From contig NW_026971460.1 of assembly GCF_963678635.1 (NCBI RefSeq), positions 1 through 55,362 on the forward strand: 55,362 bases of DNA, written 5' to 3'. How positions within the stretch are numbered: position 1 is the first letter of the stretch; the number at the start of each line of letters is the position of its first letter. A program made the translations under genes and the position numbers. A model generated the notes under the pieces. That model was not told the DNA's origin. It made no database searches and saw nothing but the letters and a program-made list of their open reading frames with translations. This stretch comes from Symsagittifera roscoffensis. Lineage: Eukaryota; Xenacoelomorpha; Acoela; Convolutidae. Shown piece by piece: positions 52,245 to 55,362 of this stretch.

Positions 52245-52952
52245 ATGGACAACTTCAACCTGGATGAATTGATGGACCTGGCAGAGGCATATGTAGGACC
52301 GATGGTAGATGCGATCTATCGTCGGCTGATCGAACGAGACTTCGCTCTGGAGGACCCAGAGGTGGTCATGTTGCTGACCGCCCTGATCAACATCTTGGGG
52401 CACGACAACCGTGGGGACCGCCCCACGGAAGTCCTGTTGATGGCAGCATATGGAGAAAGAGGAGTACTAGACCGCCCGAACATGAGAGTGATGAGGTGGA
52501 GAAACGGGGCTCTCTCAGGGAGTGACTTGGCGAATGAGCCTGGGTTGGGAAGTTCTAGGACTTACCAACCAGGTGAGATGCCAATGCCCTCTAAGCCTAA
52601 ACCTGGGCTGACGAGAATGCATCGGGAGATGAACAGCGAGGCGACCTCGTCTGGTTCACCACTGAGAGCAGCTGTGCCACCAAAAAGGGCGAAAGTAACA
52701 CAGAAGGTTCAGACGAACCAAACCATTCAAGATCTGGACGAGATGAACGATCAGCTGAGAAGTACGAAGAAGGAGTTAGACGATATGACGAAGACCATGC
52801 TGGCGATGGAGGAAGACCGGGACATGTGGAGAAAGTTGTTTGAAGACTGCAACACAGGCCAAATTGGGACTGGTCTTGGAAGAAGAGGTGACTGCACCTT
52901 CAGTACCAAAATCCGACAAGAGAGTGGAGTTTGGGTTGGGATTCTCAGATGA
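52245..52952 (+). CDS. ORF3, 5' part (unknown protein)
   Basis: I do not recognise this protein. ATG at 52245 in AGAATGG context starts a helical, Leu/Asp-rich N-terminus (MDNFNLDELMDLAEAYVGPM, and EDPEVVMLLTALINILGH). A Gly/Pro/Ser linker and a coiled coil follow (QTIQDLDEMNDQLRSTKKEL). From about 52840 the coding-like sequence passes into the +1 frame. The last 30 or so codons here are probably an out-of-frame tail. There is no signal peptide, so it does not look like an envelope protein. Confidence 0.7.
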   Translation: MDNFNLDELMDLAEAYVGPMVDAIYRRLIERDFALEDPEVVMLLTALINILGHDNRGDRPTEVLLMAAYGERGVLDRPNMRVMRWRNGALSGSDLANEPGLGSSRTYQPGEMPMPSKPKPGLTRMHREMNSEATSSGSPLRAAVPPKRAKVTQKVQTNQTIQDLDEMNDQLRSTKKELDDMTKTMLAMEEDRDMWRKLFEDCNTGQIGTGLGRRGDCTFSTKIRQESGVWVGILR

Positions 52953-54747
52953 ATTACTGAGAACGAGCTTGATGGCAGTGTGGGAATTGATGAGGCCATC
53001 ATGGTGTCCTAGTCCCAACGCTGACTCAATATTACGGGCGACACAAGACGTACAGAGGGAACTGAATGCAGACTGTAACCTGCGTGACCTCAACATCATA
53101 TATAATGTGATGATAACAGCCTCTAAGAGCAACGGAGAAGATAAAGTAGAGTTGCCTGGCTGGGGACCAGAAGACTGGGTCAAACCTGGTAGCTGTCTGG
53201 CGGAAGTCTGCGGACTGGAGGGTCATGTTTGTGGAGGTCTAGACTGTGTGAAAACCCTGGAGAAACAACACAAGCAATTGACAGTATTGTTTGGAAATGT
53301 AGTGATGAAAGCAAGAACTGAAACGGAACTGATAGCAGATTGCCATGGAGGAACCGATGTGAATCTAGTGACAGCACTAGGATTCTACAGCATGTTTGGT
53401 TCTTTAGAGTCACTATTGAATCTAGAACAGAAACATGAGATGGTCACAGCCATCAGCGTAGAAATATTTCCAGGAGTTCTGCAGACTGAGCAGAAATATC
53501 TAGGAAAATGGAGGGAAGCAATCGAAACAGAGATGAACATCAGACACAGCGAAACTTATTGTAGACCATCAGGAGCACGATATTTGGTGGGTTCAACGTT
53601 GGCTCCAATGTGCAAGAGCAGGTACCCTGTACATTTCGTAGCTGTGGACGTGAAGAGTGCAAGAACGATTGTGGATCAAGCCTTCTCAGTGCCGAAGTGT
53701 GTGAGATTGGCGAGAATGTCTGAAAAGTCTTACGAGTTACTATGTAAGATGTTCTCAGCAATTCCAGAGAGAACCAAAGAAGAGTTGGAGTCAATACTAG
53801 GAAAGAAGTTCATGGGATATGTGAGCGGGAACTTCAGTGACTTCGAAAAACAGAAACAGGGAGGATCAACCGTCACAGATTACAATGCAGTAGATGAGAA
53901 TGATGAAATCCGCCGAGTGATGATGGAAGTGGAACCATTGCTGGAAGCTTCGGGAAAACGTAATTGGAGGAGCATCATGTTGACGCATGATGAGTTTCCT
54001 TGCCACTGCTTGCTGCAGACCTGGTGGTATCCCAAGCGTAGTAATCTGATGTTGATCTGGGACTCTGGAGAGCTGCTCTCCATGGGTTTATCAGATTCAT
54101 CACAGCCCGTAACAATAGTGATAGTGGGAGTTATGATGGCGATACGATGGCTGGAAGCTCATGTGAAAGAAAACAGTAGACAGGAGGCACCAACGAGAGA
54201 ACAGTTGCGGAAATTGGATTATCTGAAAGATTTAGATCTTTTTGAGACAATGTGCATGATTCTAAACATTCCGATGGAAGTGAAGAAGATATGGGCAAGA
54301 AAAAGATCGATGCCATGGTTCAGAGCTAACATGACTGCATGGTTGTACGAATATGCTAAGAAGCATAAATCGAAGCACGGCAGAGTGTACAGTGAATGTC
54401 AGCTGGACATTGGAGCAGGAGCTTTTAAGCGAGCTCTCGTGACTCAGCGGAATGCAGTGACCACCGCTGTGAAAAGAATTTTCAGGACGAGCGAGCGTAG
54501 TGGAAATGAGAAGGCAGAGATGCTGAAAGAAGATTTGGAGAGAAACGTGACGTTGTGTCTCCACAACAGCTTCTGTAGAAACAGAGAATCAAACGTGGAT
54601 CCCCTACCTTGCTGTAAACAGAGGGTGGAAGAGCAGAAGTGTTGGAGGACGGCTTCCAACAGCGTCAGGATAGTCAATGACGTGCTACAAGACACGGAAA
54701 CCGAAAGTGCGGAGTCAGTGTCACAGGAGGAGGAAATGGAGCATTGA
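52789..54747 (+). CDS. ORF3, 3' part (unknown protein)
   Basis: This frame is open from 52789 (after TGA at 52786) to TGA at 54745-54747. Coding-like sequence starts near 52840 (KTATQAKLGLVLEEEV) with no ATG, so it continues the 5' part after a +1 shift. The chain is globular-looking with regular hydrophobic spacing (LVTALGFYSMFGSLESLLNL, VTIVIVGVMMAIRWLEAH). It has a Cys cluster at the end (CLHNSFCRN, PCCKQRVEEQKC) and an acidic tail. No transmembrane anchor, protease, nuclease or chromo motif is seen. Together the parts make about 830 residues. It could be a capsid-like, movement or envelope-replacing protein; none of these is supported. Confidence 0.7.
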   Translation, partial: RRPCWRWRKTGTCGESCLKTATQAKLGLVLEEEVTAPSVPKSDKRVEFGLGFSDELLRTSLMAVWELMRPSWCPSPNADSILRATQDVQRELNADCNLRDLNIIYNVMITASKSNGEDKVELPGWGPEDWVKPGSCLAEVCGLEGHVCGGLDCVKTLEKQHKQLTVLFGNVVMKARTETELIADCHGGTDVNLVTALGFYSMFGSLESLLNLEQKHEMVTAISVEIFPGVLQTEQKYLGKWREAIETEMNIRHSETYCRPSGARYLVGSTLAPMCKSRYPVHFVAVDVKSARTIVDQAFSVPKCVRLARMSEKSYELLCKMFSAIPERTKEELESILGKKFMGYVSGNFSDFEKQKQGGSTVTDYNAVDENDEIRRVMMEVEPLLEASGKRNWRSIMLTHDEFPCHCLLQTWWYPKRSNLMLIWDSGELLSMGLSDSSQPVTIVIVGVMMAIRWLEAHVKENSRQEAPTREQLRKLDYLKDLDLFETMCMILNIPMEVKKIWARKRSMPWFRANMTAWLYEYAKKHKSKHGRVYSECQLDIGAGAFKRALVTQRNAVTTAVKRIFRTSERSGNEKAEMLKEDLERNVTLCLHNSFCRNRESNVDPLPCCKQRVEEQKCWRTASNSVRIVNDVLQDTETESAESVSQEEEMEH

Positions 54748-55140
54748 CGAATGGTCGAGAAAACAAGAGGCAGCAAGAAAGAAAATTAGAAAAATTTAGA
54801 AGTTTTAGAACTTCTAAACGACGAAAAAAGAAGAGAACAAAGGAATGATGAAGAAAAGTCAAAACTCAGAATTGTTTTATGTGTGTGAAAAACTCAAGTG
54901 AGAAATCAAGCAACCAAGTTGTAATTGAAAACTGAAACATTTTGTTGAGTTTTGAAATTGTTGCATTTATAAATTTGCATTTTGGTTTTAGTTGAAGTGG
55001 CTTTAGAGACACTCACTTATTATTTATTTAGAAAGGCTTGAGGGAAGAGTATATTTAAATATTCCAGCCTGCATGATTGTTTTTAATCACTTAGGAAGAC
55101 TGATCACTTTGTGGTGACATGAAAAACTTGAGTAACTTCT
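54748..55140. other. 3' untranslated part of the Ty3/gypsy element
   Basis: A/T-rich and purine-rich sequence with no frame. I see no motif beyond the purine tract that follows. Confidence 0.5.
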
Positions 55141-55362
55141 TGAGGAGGGAGGTTGTTGCATTGTTCTTTCTAACCACAAGGTCTCTTGGTTTTAATATTC
55201 AGGACAATAAACAAGCAAGATTTCCGAAGGGAAGGAGCATAGTAGGATAATTTTAGCTTGTTGGTTGGCAGGACTGTCCTGCAAGCCAACATCTTTTAAA
55301 TCTAGGAGAAAAAGTTTCAATCGGGACATTGACACTGGAAGTCAGAAAATATGTTTTATCTT
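55141..55362 (+). repeat. Polypurine tract and start of the probable 3' LTR
   Basis: GAGGAGGGAGG ends at 55152, and TGTTGCATTG begins at 55154, giving the usual purine tract followed by TG. An inverted repeat in the LTR (TTGGTTGGCAGGACTG against CAAGCCAAC, about 55260-55290) may be structural. The LTR runs off the window and its partner was not found, so length and identity cannot be checked. Confidence 0.5.

Larger units (their letters stand above)
38199..55362 (+). mobile_element. Giant Ty3/gypsy retrotransposon, cut by the window end
   Basis: Order: long leader with motif array, gag (42268-44877), same-frame pol (44878-51858), ORF3 (52245-54747), purine tract near 55141-55152 and a probable 3' LTR starting at 55154. 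The pol order protease-RT-RNase H-integrase fits Ty3/gypsy. Total size exceeds 17 kb, large for this group though giant members are known. I could not find the 5' LTR. It may be in the assembly gap (38285-38307, true size unknown) or further left, and the start given is only where leader-like modules begin. Gag and pol are open apart from one TAG, so the copy looks young. Confidence 0.85.

Noticed and set aside
52245-54747. ORF3 as an envelope gene
   Set aside because: No signal peptide, no clear transmembrane anchor and no furin-type site. The one hydrophobic stretch (VTIVIVGVMMAIRW) is short and sits mid-protein.

Overview
The window is nuclear DNA of an invertebrate metazoan; I cannot name the taxon. 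It is AT-rich, has GT-AG spliceosomal introns with phase-consistent exons, AATAAA poly(A) signals, and three kinds of animal transposon: a hAT family, BEL/Pao and Ty3/gypsy. A run of 23 N at 38285-38307 marks an assembly gap.

Left part (1-16.6 kb). Most is non-coding. One BEL/Pao LTR retrotransposon (3548-12455, minus strand, two 453-bp LTRs, 5-bp target duplication ATTGT) sits inside a non-autonomous hAT-type element (3275-12619, 8-bp target duplication). Its gag-pol is broken by several frameshifts and stops. Between its primer-binding site and gag it carries a 101-codon reading frame that reads as a PDZ domain.

Middle part (16.6-36.1 kb). One host gene runs on the plus strand over about 14-16 exons. 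The predicted protein (about 1,500 residues up to an in-frame TAG) has an N-terminal coiled-coil-like stretch, two C1/PHD-like zinc-binding modules (the second degenerate), then long low-complexity tracts: Gly/Ala/Ser, Asp/Met, and a Gly/Ser/Met/Arg region built from a 120-bp minisatellite. Two terminal exons (33932-34626 and 35946-36085) both accept the same splice phase, which suggests alternative 3' ends. The introns hold large inverted repeats. One pair flanks exons 4-6. Another is a 2.4-kb fold-back palindrome in intron 8.

Right part (about 38.2-55.4 kb). One very large Ty3/gypsy retrotransposon lies on the plus strand and is cut by the window end. It has a leader of nearly 4 kb packed with at least 19 copies of a short motif (consensus AATCCGGAGGGGTC). 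It encodes an 869-codon Gag, and a 2,324-codon Pol in the same frame separated from Gag by a single TAG. A third reading frame (52245-54747) has no family I recognise and is split by a +1 shift. The C-terminus of Pol, beyond the integrase, reads as a macro domain resembling the TARG1/OARD1 (ADP-ribose-glutamate hydrolase) family, probably without its catalytic residues.

The strongest candidates for something undescribed are the macro domain plus ORF3 plus motif-array leader of the giant Ty3/gypsy element, and the PDZ domain carried by the BEL/Pao element.
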